Below, in pieces: positions 49,911 to 58,888 of a stretch of DNA of 64,000 nucleotides (position 1 is the stretch's first letter; every line of letters begins with the position of its first letter). Source of the stretch: Oscillospiraceae bacterium (GTDB lineage: Bacteria; Bacillota; Clostridia; Oscillospirales; Acutalibacteraceae); assembly GCA_015065725.1 (NCBI GenBank), contig SVPV01000002.1, positions 55,314-119,313 of the forward strand, read 5' to 3'. A program made the position numbers and the translations under genes. The notes under the pieces are model-generated. The model saw only the letters and a list, made by a program, of their open reading frames with translations, did not search any database and was not told the DNA's origin.

Positions 49911-50173
49911 TATTTGCTTGGGTTTTCTATTATTTCTTTAAAGGCTTGGTGCATACCTGTAGAGGCAAGCCCCGAAATAAGACCGCCTAAAATTATTTCG
50001 GGCGTAATTTTAAAGCTATTAATCCAAATATTTAATATCACACCCAAAACCGCCATAATAAGCGGAATATAACGGTTAATTTTATCTGTACTTATCGCGT
50101 GCTTTATAATATATCCAACACAAAGACATATTACCAATACAACAACCACTATATAGTTATTTAAAAAATCCAT
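49910..50173 (-). CDS. Phage-type holin
   Basis: The 87 residues have two or three hydrophobic helices (IVVVVLVICLCVGYII, IPLIMAVLGVILNIWI, IILGGLISGLASTGMHQAF) and a short charged tail, as in the phi-LC3/phage holin family of Firmicutes. Holins make membrane holes that let the endolysin out. The start at 50173 has GAGG upstream. It lies 21 bases after the endolysin gene. Confidence 0.85.
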   Translation of the reverse strand: MDFLNNYIVVVVLVICLCVGYIIKHAISTDKINRYIPLIMAVLGVILNIWINSFKITPEIILGGLISGLASTGMHQAFKEIIENPSK

Positions 50174-50194
50174 TTTTTTCACCTCGCTGATTTT

Positions 50195-51034
50195 TTACTT
50201 AATTGCTATCTGTAGCTTATCAATTTTACTGCCAAAAAGACCTGCATATCCGTCTTGGCCGTTTATAGTCTCATTATTGTTCTGCCAACTAAAATACGCC
50301 TTTTTTAGAGGTGCTACACGGTACTGTGCAACTTTGCCGTCATCTGCCTCATATACGATTTCAATCGCATCAATTGCCTTACCGTTTCCCGCATATCCGT
50401 TTTTAAAATCGAATATGTCATATCCGCTGACAAAGGGTAGCCAACCGCCCTTATAGATATGTACGCGGTAACACAAAGAGCCATTTGTAACCTTAATTGC
50501 AACATCGGTAATTGCCTTACCCTCTATGCCTGCAAAATCCTCTAGGTTTTTTACTTCAGGCAACCACCTACCGCCCGACTTTACTCTATAAATTACGTCG
50601 GTTATATTCTCTTTTTCATCATCGTTATACACACCTAATTTATTAGGTATACCGCTTATTATGGTAATATCTCTTATCTGTGATTTTTGAGCATTACCTC
50701 TAACACAGTAATGACAGTGCGAGCCTGTAGAATGACCTGTGTTGCCCTCTACACCTATAAGGTCACCTACGCTAACAGTCTGTCCCACCTTGACCGAAGC
50801 CTTTGATAAATGTCCAAAATAGTACCTGTCGTTACTGCCGTTTTGCTTTATTCTAACATAAATACCAAATCCCTTTTGGTGATTAAAGGCGTCCTCCCAG
50901 CCTGCTCTTTCAACAACACCCTCAACGGTACTGTAGATATTTTTACTATCAAGACCTACCATATCAAGACCGTCGTGAATAGCACCTTTATACTCTTGTG
51001 TTACCTTAAATTTGCCCTTATAAATACTTTTCAT
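50195..51034 (-). CDS. M23 endolysin-type peptidase with C-terminal repeats
   Basis: The 279 residues have no signal peptide. Residues ~10-125 form an M23 domain (IHDGLDMVG, HLSKASVKVGQTVSVG, GSHCHYCV as zinc ligands). The C-terminal half has two to three copies of a ~45-residue Trp/Gly-rich unit (YRVKSGGRWLPEV, YRVHIYKGGWLPFVSGYD, YRVAPLKKAYFSW), a likely cell-wall-binding repeat. With the holin it forms a lysis pair. Start 51034 has AGGAGG; the reading from 51121 covers untranslated sequence. Confidence 0.85.
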   Translation of the reverse strand: MKSIYKGKFKVTQEYKGAIHDGLDMVGLDSKNIYSTVEGVVERAGWEDAFNHQKGFGIYVRIKQNGSNDRYYFGHLSKASVKVGQTVSVGDLIGVEGNTGHSTGSHCHYCVRGNAQKSQIRDITIISGIPNKLGVYNDDEKENITDVIYRVKSGGRWLPEVKNLEDFAGIEGKAITDVAIKVTNGSLCYRVHIYKGGWLPFVSGYDIFDFKNGYAGNGKAIDAIEIVYEADDGKVAQYRVAPLKKAYFSWQNNNETINGQDGYAGLFGSKIDKLQIAIK

Positions 51035-51047
51035 AGTTTCCTCCTTT

Positions 51048-51329
51048 TTACATTGATGGCGGTGCGTGAAGTTTCTCAAGGTCACTAACCCTATGGTTAA
51101 TAACCTTAATCTGTTCTTCAATTACGGGGGTACGCTGTGCAAAATTATTATGCTGTCTTACCTCCCGTGTAAGCTCTGCTATACGTTCCTCAGTTACCGC
51201 CCTTGCTATATCAAGCTTGTGTTGCATATCTTTATTTGCTTTACTGTTTGTAATAATTACACCTAAAAGTGCTAACAAACCTACAAGCACCGATGCCGAT
51301 GCACTGATTATTGCCGTCGCCAAGCTCAT
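51048..51329 (-). CDS. XhlA-like/coiled-coil membrane protein of the lysis cassette
   Basis: The 93 residues have an N-terminal TM helix (about 5-27) and a coiled-coil tail (ITNSKANKDMQHKLDIARAVTEERIAEL...RVSDLEKL), the layout of XhlA/hemolysin-type or spanin-like phage lysis proteins. A strong GGAGGTG site precedes the start. It is first in the three-gene unit. The exact family is uncertain. Confidence 0.65.
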   Translation of the reverse strand: MSLATAIISASASVLVGLLALLGVIITNSKANKDMQHKLDIARAVTEERIAELTREVRQHNNFAQRTPVIEEQIKVINHRVSDLEKLHAPPSM

Positions 51330-51430
51330 ATCACCTCCTCACGTATCAAATATTAATGTATTTTCTACCGCCAAAAACTGACATTATTTCCGCAATTCAG
51401 GACACATAAAAGAAAAAGGACAAAAAAATA

Positions 51431-51454
51431 AAGCGGTCGGAAAACCGACCGCTT
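51431..51454 (-). terminator. Terminator of gdhA
   Basis: A perfect 10-bp stem AAGCGGTCGG with AAAA loop and its complement. A-run on the plus strand upstream provides the U-tract. Confidence 0.9.
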
Positions 51455-51482
51455 ACAGCGTTTAATTGTTTTTTATTTGATA

Positions 51483-52835
51483 TTAGTATGCTATACCCTG
51501 TGCAATCATAGCCTCTGCAACCTTTTCAAAGCCTGCAATGTTTGCACCTGCAACGAGGTCGCCCTCTAAGCCGTACTTTTTAGCAGCATCATAAGAATTC
51601 TTGTAGATATTCTTCATAATCTGTTTAAGCTTTGTATCAACCTCTTCGCTGGTCCAAGAATATCTCATAGAGTTCTGTGCCATTTCAAGACCTGATACTG
51701 CAACACCGCCTGCATTAACTGCTTTAGAGGGTGCAATTACAACCTTGTTTTGACGGAAATATGCAACAGCCTCATCAGTAGTAGGCATATTTGCAACCTC
51801 AACATAATATTTAACGCCGTTTGCAACCATCTTTTTAGCATCCTCAAGACCTACCTCGTTTTGAGTAGCACAAGGCATTGCAACGTCGAACTTTTCACCC
51901 CAAGGTCTTTGACCTGCATAGAAAGGCACACCGAACTTATCAGCATAATCCTGTACCTTGTCGCGACCCGAAGCACGCATTTCAAGCATAAAGTTGATTT
52001 TTTCTTCGGTAGCAATACCGTCAGCATCGTATATGTAACCGTCGGGACCTGAAATGGTAACTACCTTACCGCCAAGCTCGTTTATCTTTTTAACGGTACC
52101 CCAAGCAACGTTACCGAAACCGGAAACTGCAAAGGTTTTACCCTTAACCTCTTCACCAAAGGTGTGAAGCATTTCGTCAGCATAGTAAACAGCACCAAAG
52201 CCTGTAGCTTCAGGACGGATAAGTGAGCCGCCATAGCTAATACCTTTACCTGTAATAACGCCTGTAAATTCGTTACGAAGACGCTTATACTGACCGAAGA
52301 GATAACCTACTTCTCTAGCACCTACACCAATATCACCTGCGGGAACGTCAGTATCAGCACCGATATGCTTTGAAAGCTCGGTCATAAAGCTCTGGCAGAA
52401 ACGCATAATCTCACCGTCGGACCTACCTCTAGGGTCAAAGTCAGAGCCGCCCTTACCGCCGCCCATAGGAAGACCTGTTAGGCTGTTTTTAAAGGTCTGC
52501 TCAAAGCCCAAGAACTTAATAACCGAAGCATTAACTGACGGATGGAAACGAAGACCGCCCTTATATGGACCGATAGCAGAGTTAAACTGTACTCTAAAGC
52601 CGCGGTTAACCTGTACCTTGCCGTTATCGTCAACCCAAGAAACGCGGAAAGCAATAGTACGCTCAGGCTCTACCATACGCTCAATAACACCGTATTTCTC
52701 AAAGCGTGAATCCTTTGCTACTACAACCTCTAAGGACTCAAGCACGTCGCGAACCGCCTGCAAGAATTCCGGCTGATTAGGATTTCTTTGTGCGGTTGTT
52801 TCATAAACCTTGTTAAGATATTCTGACTTAAACAT
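51483..52835 (-). CDS. gdhA: Glutamate dehydrogenase (NADP-specific type)
   Basis: This 450-residue protein is the hexameric small-type GDH. PYKGGLRFHPSVNASVIKFLGFEQTFKNSLTGLPMGGGKGGSDF contains the catalytic lysine region, GDIGVGAREVGYLFGQYKR follows, and the Rossmann motif is GFGNVAWGT. It makes glutamate from 2-oxoglutarate and ammonia with NADPH; the length and the SGPDGYIYD segment favour the NADP form. The start at 52835 has GGAGG upstream. Monocistronic with its own promoter and terminator. Confidence 0.96.
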   Translation of the reverse strand: MFKSEYLNKVYETTAQRNPNQPEFLQAVRDVLESLEVVVAKDSRFEKYGVIERMVEPERTIAFRVSWVDDNGKVQVNRGFRVQFNSAIGPYKGGLRFHPSVNASVIKFLGFEQTFKNSLTGLPMGGGKGGSDFDPRGRSDGEIMRFCQSFMTELSKHIGADTDVPAGDIGVGAREVGYLFGQYKRLRNEFTGVITGKGISYGGSLIRPEATGFGAVYYADEMLHTFGEEVKGKTFAVSGFGNVAWGTVKKINELGGKVVTISGPDGYIYDADGIATEEKINFMLEMRASGRDKVQDYADKFGVPFYAGQRPWGEKFDVAMPCATQNEVGLEDAKKMVANGVKYYVEVANMPTTDEAVAYFRQNKVVIAPSKAVNAGGVAVSGLEMAQNSMRYSWTSEEVDTKLKQIMKNIYKNSYDAAKKYGLEGDLVAGANIAGFEKVAEAMIAQGIAY

Positions 52836-52901
52836 ATTTTTTCCTCCAAACAACTTTGAAACTATGGGGAATCCCCCAAAGAACATATTTTTTACTAAAA
52901 A

Positions 52902-52930
52902 ATGATACTACTAAAATTAACAGTAGTCAA
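52902..52930 (-). promoter_or_regulatory. Promoter of gdhA
   Basis: Minus strand TTGACT and TATCAT with a 17-base spacer, about 67 bases before the start codon. Confidence 0.7.
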
Positions 52931-52974
52931 GAAAAAATTGCAAAAAAACATATATTTTTTTAATTTAACAGGAA

Positions 52975-53910
52975 TTATAAGAAGGTGAAAACCCTTGAAA
53001 AAAAACTTGAAAGTTTTTTGGTTACTCCTTTTTTATCCTTAAGATAGCTCATACCGTGGTCTGCATCCTCAACAATATATATTTCCTTATCTCCGCCTGC
53101 CGCCTTATGTGCCCTTTCTGACATATACGAAGGTACAAACCCGTCAGCTTTTCCGTGTAATAAGAAAATCGGTATTTTATTATCTTTCAGTATTTTTTCG
53201 GTTGAAAATTCCTTTAAATCAAAACCGCCTATTATTTTGCAAAGCAAGTTCATAACAGGCACCGAGAGCTTACTGCTTATATGAAAGTTTTTTTCTGATA
53301 CTATACCTATTATTTCGGCAGGTGAAGTAAAACCGCAATCGGCTATAATTCCTTTAACACTATTTGGCAACTTAAATCTTGTAGCAAACAATACGGTGGT
53401 AGCACCCATTGAAATACCGTCAAGCACATATTCTTTTTCGCCGTATTTTTTATTGAGTAACTCTAGCCAGCTTACAACATCGCGGCTTTCCCTTATTCCA
53501 AAGGTTATGAGCTTTCCCTCACTTTTTCCGTGAGCACGCTCATCAACTAATAAGACATTAAGCCCCATTTGGTAGTAGGTCTTAACAATACATGAAAAAT
53601 CCCTTTTTGCAGCCGAACGATAGCCATGAAAAAGCAATATAGTACCCTTTGCGTCACCGTTTTTATAATATCTACCGTAAAGACGCAAACCGTCAAAGCT
53701 AACAGCCATTAGCTCTTCGTACGGGTGTTCGTCAATGAACTTCATACCCTCAATAACTTCTTCACGGTAATCTGCAAGGAATTTGTTTAAAGGCGAATCT
53801 ATATCATCTAAACCATCAATGTTTTGCCTTACAAATGCAAGGTTAAACAGATACCAAAGTCCCACAGCCACAATTAAAACTATAGCCACTAAAATAATAT
53901 AACCTATCAA
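52975..53910 (-). CDS. Alpha/beta hydrolase (serine aminopeptidase-like)
   Basis: This 311-residue protein has an N-terminal TM anchor (residues 3-26) and an alpha/beta hydrolase domain: LLFHGYRSAAKRD (oxyanion region), VDERAHGKSEGK, nucleophile serine in DGISMGATTV, and a late aspartate and histidine in GKADGFVP and DADHGMSYL. It belongs to the YqkD/FrsA-like group of membrane-anchored hydrolases with unknown substrates. Confidence 0.87.
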   Translation of the reverse strand: MIGYIILVAIVLIVAVGLWYLFNLAFVRQNIDGLDDIDSPLNKFLADYREEVIEGMKFIDEHPYEELMAVSFDGLRLYGRYYKNGDAKGTILLFHGYRSAAKRDFSCIVKTYYQMGLNVLLVDERAHGKSEGKLITFGIRESRDVVSWLELLNKKYGEKEYVLDGISMGATTVLFATRFKLPNSVKGIIADCGFTSPAEIIGIVSEKNFHISSKLSVPVMNLLCKIIGGFDLKEFSTEKILKDNKIPIFLLHGKADGFVPSYMSERAHKAAGGDKEIYIVEDADHGMSYLKDKKGVTKKLSSFFSRVFTFL

Positions 53911-53998
53911 AAAATCACCTTTATTAATATATGATAATTATCCTAAAATAGTAGTTTTTTACTAACAAAGCGGCAGAACTGTTTCTGCCGCTTTTAAA

Positions 53999-55417
53999 TT
54001 ATTCACCGTAGGGGAAATCGAAAGTTCCGCCCGAAGATGAAGAATCGTCTTTATCCTTTAGTATATCCGAATAACTTGACTGCCCTACATTAGCTTTAAG
54101 GGTTACGGTATAATCTTTAGAAACTCCGTTTTGGTTAACAACGGTAAGTGTTACCTTATCCCCTGCTTTAAGCGATTCCAAAGTATCAAGCACTATATCA
54201 TCATTAGTGATTTTTTTACCGCCAATATGGGTTATAACAGAGCCTGCGGTAACCTTGCCGTATAAATCGCTATCCTCTGTAACCTCAGCTATTAAAAGTC
54301 CTACTGTAGATTTGCCCGAAATTTCAGCTGTTACAGAATTGATTTCAGTATAACTAATGCCAAGCTTTGCACGGTCCTTAACGCTACCGTCTGATATTAA
54401 TTGCTCAACAACGCGTTTCATTGTAACGGTAGGTATTGCAAAGCCTACTGCATCATAATTTACACCTGCAAGCTTTGACGAGGTTATACCTATAACCTGA
54501 CCGTACATATTTACAAGTGCACCGCCCGAGCTTCCTGGGTTAATAGCACTATCGGTTTGAATAAAGTTTGTAGAATAGCTTGAAGTTGTAGTCATTCTGC
54601 GTGAAACCGAGGATATTATACCCTTTGATATTGAGGAAGCGGCTGTAGCATCACTAGGTCTGCCTATAGCAACAACGCTTTCTCCAAACACAACCTCACG
54701 TGAATCACCAAATTCTGCTACCTTTAATTCTTTAGCGTCGATTTTTAAAACTGCCAAGTCGCTGATACTGTCGCCTGCTACATATTTAGCATCGTATTCG
54801 GTGCCGTCATACATATATATTTTAAATTTAGGTGCCGCAATTTCAGAATAAATGTGGTCATTCGTTACAATGTATCCGTCCTTTGAATAAACAACTCCCG
54901 AAGCGTCTGAAACTTCACCAGCCGTATTATAAACGCGAATTCCTACAACAGACTGATTAACTGCATCATAAACCTGTGCTGCAGTATATTCATCGGTATC
55001 CTTAGGTTTTGAGTCTAAAACAACATCAACCGTACCGCCTGTACCCGTTACTGAATTTTTACCAATATAATATCCGCCAAAAAGACAGCCGCTTACAACT
55101 ATTACGACAGCCAATATAAGACAGAACACCCTTATGCCTTTTTTAGACTGACCTTTATCGTCATCGGTTATAGGCGAATAGTCAACTGTTTGCCACGTGG
55201 CAGTTTGCGGACTTACAGCAGGTGCAGTAAACATATCTTGCATATTATCATCGGTATAAACAGTATCATCCTCCGAGTCATAAGCGTTAAAGCCGTTATT
55301 TATATCGATGTGTTCAGTATCGCTGTCCTCTGCCTCGTAAGACGGGGCATCAACTAAAGCCTCGTCATTTAGTTCATTTTCTGTTGTGTTTTCGTTTTGA
55401 TTTTTAAATTCGTCCAT
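53999..55417 (-). CDS. HtrA/DegP-type serine protease with PDZ domain
   Basis: The 472 residues have an acidic cytoplasmic N-terminus (about 1-90), one TM helix (about 97-120) and a trypsin-like protease domain with His in VTNDHIYSE, Asp in ISDLAVLKID and Ser in NPGSSGGALVN. A PDZ domain follows (about 345-440) and a Ser/Asp-rich tail. It degrades or refolds damaged proteins at the membrane outer face. It is encoded right after the histidine kinase, as in stress-sensing RR-HK-HtrA units. The second ATG (55417) is best spaced from AAGGAG. Confidence 0.93.
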   Translation of the reverse strand: MDEFKNQNENTTENELNDEALVDAPSYEAEDSDTEHIDINNGFNAYDSEDDTVYTDDNMQDMFTAPAVSPQTATWQTVDYSPITDDDKGQSKKGIRVFCLILAVVIVVSGCLFGGYYIGKNSVTGTGGTVDVVLDSKPKDTDEYTAAQVYDAVNQSVVGIRVYNTAGEVSDASGVVYSKDGYIVTNDHIYSEIAAPKFKIYMYDGTEYDAKYVAGDSISDLAVLKIDAKELKVAEFGDSREVVFGESVVAIGRPSDATAASSISKGIISSVSRRMTTTSSYSTNFIQTDSAINPGSSGGALVNMYGQVIGITSSKLAGVNYDAVGFAIPTVTMKRVVEQLISDGSVKDRAKLGISYTEINSVTAEISGKSTVGLLIAEVTEDSDLYGKVTAGSVITHIGGKKITNDDIVLDTLESLKAGDKVTLTVVNQNGVSKDYTVTLKANVGQSSYSDILKDKDDSSSSGGTFDFPYGE

Positions 55418-55427
55418 CATAATCTCC

Positions 55428-56852
55428 TTATTTTGAAAGCGGTAATGTTATTTTAAAGGCCGTAAACTCATTTTCTCGACTGGTAACAGAAATTTTTCCG
55501 CCATGTGCGTGTAAAATGGTCTTAACTATATAAAGTCCCAGTCCTGCACTGTTCTTATTTGCCGAGCGTGATTTATCTGTCTTATAAAAACGCTCGAACA
55601 CATATCTTAGTTCTTCGGCAGGTATTCCTTTACCGCTGTTTGAAATTTCAAACAGCATCTTTTTTGAGTCTACACGAAGCTTAAAGTCTATTTGACCCCT
55701 ATCGTCTACAAATTTAATAGCATTATCTACAAGATTATATATTACTTGATAAATTAAATCGCGGTCGGCATTCAAGGAAACGCTGCCGATTTCATCAAGT
55801 CCCTTAATAGAAATTTCCTTTTTTTCAATACGCTGTTCTTGGCTGATTACAACGCTTAAAAGCAACTCCTTAAAATCGAACACCTCGGGTTTTAGCACAA
55901 ACTCACCCGATTCGAGCTTTGAAACGCTTAACATTGAATGTACCATACGTGAGAGTCTTTTAACCTCTTCTGACACGATGCCTAGATAATAATCCTGCTT
56001 TGAACTCTCAATAGTGCCGTCGATAATTCCGTCGATAAATCCGCCGATTGTGGTCATAGGTGTTTTAAGCTCGTGCGAGATATTAGCAACAAAGCTTTTT
56101 CGCATTGACTCAAGCTGAGCGAGCGAATTCGTCATTTGATTAAAGGATACCGCAAGCTCACCTATTTCGTCATCGCTAGTTACGGGAATCCTTTTAGAAA
56201 AATCTCCCCTAGCCATCGCCTTTGACGCTTCAGACATCAGCTTTAAAGGTTTAGTAAGACGGTAGGTCATTATATAAAGTGCAAAGAACATTATTATAAT
56301 TGGTATTGCTGCAGAAACCAAAAATAGTTTTATAACCGTACCCATAAGTGAACGAAGCGGTAATGTGGACGCCGCACAAAAAACTACTGCAACAGCTTTT
56401 CCGTCTTTTTTTACAGAATCAGCATATATATTATGTGGCTGTTCATAAATATTAAGGGTGTGAATAGCTGAATATTTATCGCTTGACACACTATCTATTA
56501 TTTGTTCAGAAATTCTTACAACAGAATGTTTGCATCTGCCCGCCTTATGCCAATCATCACAGGCACAAAGCAAAACCTTGCCGTCTGTATCGGCTATAAA
56601 AATATCAAAGCTTGCCGCATCTGCCATATTGCTTACAATATAATACATACCTCGGCTAACTGCAGTAGGCTCTAGCTCTGTATTCTCTAAAAAATCAGTA
56701 ACCGTTGTACAGGTTTTTTCCATTGAGCTGTATTTTTCTTTAATTAGATAGTTATTAAATACTACCGACAAAATCATAACAAAGCTTACAAAGGTAAAAA
56801 TCAGTATTGCGGTAACTGTGAAAAAATATTTTTTAAAAAGCCTCTGCCGCAT
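55428..56852 (-). CDS. Sensor histidine kinase
   Basis: This 474-residue kinase has TM1 (about 10-32), an extracellular sensor region (about 33-165) with the cysteine/histidine cluster CACDDWHKAGRCKHS, TM2 (about 168-192), and HAMP (about 195-245). Then come the phosphoacceptor motif FVANISHELKTPMTTIGG, an N-box, and GKGIP and GLGLYIVK of the ATPase. The Cys/His cluster could bind metal or sense redox state; this is inference. It pairs with the response regulator gene three bases upstream and the HtrA gene eight bases downstream. Confidence 0.95.
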   Translation of the reverse strand: MRQRLFKKYFFTVTAILIFTFVSFVMILSVVFNNYLIKEKYSSMEKTCTTVTDFLENTELEPTAVSRGMYYIVSNMADAASFDIFIADTDGKVLLCACDDWHKAGRCKHSVVRISEQIIDSVSSDKYSAIHTLNIYEQPHNIYADSVKKDGKAVAVVFCAASTLPLRSLMGTVIKLFLVSAAIPIIIMFFALYIMTYRLTKPLKLMSEASKAMARGDFSKRIPVTSDDEIGELAVSFNQMTNSLAQLESMRKSFVANISHELKTPMTTIGGFIDGIIDGTIESSKQDYYLGIVSEEVKRLSRMVHSMLSVSKLESGEFVLKPEVFDFKELLLSVVISQEQRIEKKEISIKGLDEIGSVSLNADRDLIYQVIYNLVDNAIKFVDDRGQIDFKLRVDSKKMLFEISNSGKGIPAEELRYVFERFYKTDKSRSANKNSAGLGLYIVKTILHAHGGKISVTSRENEFTAFKITLPLSK

Positions 56853-56854
56853 AT

Positions 56855-57544
56855 TTATTTAACCTCAAACTTATATCCTACGCCCCACACAGTTTTAAGC
56901 GACCATTCTTCCGAAATATTTTCAAGCTTTTCGCGAAGTCTTTTTACATGCACGTCAACCGTACGGGAATCTCCATAATAATCAAAGCCCCAAACTTCGT
57001 CAAGCAGCTGGTCACGGGTGTAAACCCTATTGGGATTGCTTGCTAGGTGATAAATAAGCTCTAACTCTTTTGGCGGAGTATCTATCTTAACGTCATTTAC
57101 AACAAGCTCATAGTTTGTAAGATTAACTTTGAGCTTATCAAAGCGTACCTCTTTAGTCTGTCCCGACTTATCCTTATCACCCGAGCGGCGAAGCACAGCC
57201 TTTATTCTGGCAATTACCTCTTTAGTATTAAAGGGTTTACTTATATAGTCGTCTGCACCAAGCTCTAATCCTAAAATTTTATCAAAGGTTTCGCCCTTTG
57301 CAGTAAGCATTATTATGGGTGTATCGCTTGTTTTACGGATTTCCCTACAAACCTGCCAACCATCAAGCTTTGGTAACATAATATCAAGCAAAATTAAATC
57401 GGGATTATGCTTCTCTACGGCAGTTATTGCCTGCTCGCCGTCAACAGCTGTAACCGTTTTAAAGCCGTCCTTTTCAAGATAAAGTCTTAAAAGCTCACAA
57501 ATATTTTCGTCGTCATCTACTATTAGTATTTTGTACTGATTCAT
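56855..57544 (-). CDS. OmpR/PhoB-type response regulator
   Basis: The 229 residues have a receiver domain (phosphoacceptor aspartate in LILLDIMLP, acidic pocket VDDDEN, lysine in YISKPFN) and a C-terminal winged helix (GDSRTVDVHVKRLREKL). It is first in the operon with the kinase and HtrA, and probably controls that operon. Confidence 0.96.
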   Translation of the reverse strand: MNQYKILIVDDDENICELLRLYLEKDGFKTVTAVDGEQAITAVEKHNPDLILLDIMLPKLDGWQVCREIRKTSDTPIIMLTAKGETFDKILGLELGADDYISKPFNTKEVIARIKAVLRRSGDKDKSGQTKEVRFDKLKVNLTNYELVVNDVKIDTPPKELELIYHLASNPNRVYTRDQLLDEVWGFDYYGDSRTVDVHVKRLREKLENISEEWSLKTVWGVGYKFEVK

Positions 57545-57655
57545 AGCAGTTCCTCCGTTTTACATACTTCATATTTTAAATAATACTATAACTTTATTAC
57601 CAAAATATGAATATTTATAATATATTTTATTTTCTACAGCGGTTCTACATAGAAA

Positions 57656-57681
57656 AAGACCGCTTATAAAAAAGCGGTCTT
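57656..57681 (-). terminator. Terminator of the zinc-ribbon gene
   Basis: AAGACCGCTT pairs with AAGCGGTCTT (57672-57681), ten base pairs with a 6-base loop; A-run on the plus strand upstream. Confidence 0.82.
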
Positions 57682-57694
57682 GAACAATTCCTGA

Positions 57695-57985
57695 TTATTC
57701 AGCGTTGTTCTCTTCTTCCTTCATCTTTGCAAAGCATTCGCTGCAATATACCGGACGGTCGTCACGCGGAACAAAGGGAACCTTTGCTACACCGCCGCAT
57801 GCATCGCATACAGCTTCGTGCATCTCTCTCGGAGCTCTTCCGGCGTTCTTACGCTTGTCGCGGCAAGGCTTGCAACGTTGGGGTTCGTTTACAAATCCTT
57901 TGGATTCATAAAATTCCTGCTCTCTTGCAGAAAATACGAACTCTTCTCCGCAATCTTTGCACACTAGGGTCTTGTCTTCAAACAT
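57695..57985 (-). CDS. Double zinc-ribbon protein
   Basis: The 96 residues have two zinc-ribbon units: CKDCGEEFVFSAREQEFYESKGFVNEPQRCKPCR (CxxC pairs about 30 residues apart) and CDACGGVAKVPFVPRDDRPVYCSECF. The first part is the common bacterial 'probable zinc-ribbon' domain; the second resembles the CxxCxGC class also seen as stand-alone. It may bind nucleic acid or ribosomes; the function is unknown. A tRNA-like segment lies in its leader. Confidence 0.8.
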   Translation of the reverse strand: MFEDKTLVCKDCGEEFVFSAREQEFYESKGFVNEPQRCKPCRDKRKNAGRAPREMHEAVCDACGGVAKVPFVPRDDRPVYCSECFAKMKEEENNAE

Positions 57986-58016
57986 GTTTATACCTCTCTC
58001 TTGGGTTTATAATTGT

Positions 58017-58082
58017 GCCCTCGGACGGAATTGCACCGACACCTTTGTTAACAACGCTCTGTTCTTTTAAGCTACACGGGCA
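58017..58082 (-). other. tRNA-like sequence with shortened anticodon arm, in the zinc-ribbon leader
   Basis: Read on the minus strand, 58082-58017 begins GCCCGTGTAGCTTA and continues AGAGCGTTG, exactly the acceptor and D-arm pattern of a tRNA, and ends GAGGGCA, which can pair with the 5' end (one mismatch, one wobble). The anticodon arm is only a 3-bp TTG/CAA stem with loop TTAA, and the T-arm lacks the canonical TTC loop. It is not a working tRNA; it may be a relic or a structured leader for the zinc-ribbon gene 32 bases downstream. Confidence 0.45.
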
Positions 58083-58099
58083 TATATGAAAATAGAAGA

Positions 58100-58672
58100 C
58101 TAATAACGGCTTTTAAGCTTCGCTTTAATCCTTGTAAGAGAATTATCAACCGATTTTACCGAAACTGAAAGTGCCTTTGCTATCTCAGAATAAGAACATC
58201 CCGACAAATATGCCGACAAAACCTTACGTTCAAGCAAAGATAGCTCTATATTTATAGAATCGGTCAAAATACGGTAATCCTCATTATCAAAGAAGATTTT
58301 TTCAGGGGTATTGTTATCCTGCGGCTCAACCTCATCAATAGGAGAAACCATACCCTCAGGTATCTTACGTTTTGAACCCTCGCGACGCAAGACATCTATC
58401 ATAGCATTTTTAACACAAGTCGCAGCGTATGTACTAAAGCTTGCCTTTTGTGATTTGTATGAACGAACGGCAGAAAAAAGAGCAATGTTGCCCTCCTGCA
58501 TCAAATCCTCAACCTCATCATCCCTAGTAGACATTGAAAGTGCCATACTTTTAAGAAGCGGTTGATAACGCTTTATAAGCAGATAAAAAAGTTCATATTC
58601 ACCCGAGCCTATTCGGGCAACGAGCTGCTCATCAGAAAGACTATTCTCTAGCGGGCGAAAGCTTGTACACAT
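58100..58672 (-). CDS. Sigma-70 family factor (SigH-like)
   Basis: The 190 residues have region 2 (DEQLVARIGSGEYELFYLLIKRYQPLL, DLMQEGNIALFSAVRSY, ATCVKNAMIDVLR) and region 4 with an HTH (YSEIAKALSVSVKSVDNSLTRIKAKL), joined by a short linker without region 3. This is the SigH/ECF-like layout. In spore-forming Clostridia SigH directs transition-phase transcription. Whether this organism sporulates cannot be judged here. The acidic linker DEVEPQDNNTPEKIFFDNEDY is typical for the group. Confidence 0.85.
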   Translation of the reverse strand: MCTSFRPLENSLSDEQLVARIGSGEYELFYLLIKRYQPLLKSMALSMSTRDDEVEDLMQEGNIALFSAVRSYKSQKASFSTYAATCVKNAMIDVLRREGSKRKIPEGMVSPIDEVEPQDNNTPEKIFFDNEDYRILTDSINIELSLLERKVLSAYLSGCSYSEIAKALSVSVKSVDNSLTRIKAKLKSRY

Positions 58673-58826
58673 AAAACACCAAAAAACAATTACACATTAT
58701 TTGTACTAATAATATACTATTTTTCCCACTTTGTCAAGTTTTTTATTTAAAATAGCAAAAAATTACAGATTTCGACACCTAAAGCCTTCAAAATGATAAA
58801 TCAAGTTGCGAATCAATACATAACCA

Positions 58827-58855
58827 TTGACAAAAATGATAAAAAAATATAAAAT
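58827..58855 (+). promoter_or_regulatory. Promoter of the phosphohexomutase operon
   Basis: TTGACA (58827-58832) and TAAAAT (58850-58855), 17-base spacer, about 33 bases before the start codon. Confidence 0.75.
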
Positions 58856-58888
58856 GAAATTGAAAAAATTTTTAGCGGAGGTATTCTT

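Noticed and set aside
49910..51329. Lysis cassette as part of a prophage
   Set aside because: No capsid, tail, replication or integrase genes on either side; flanks are EamA and gdhA.
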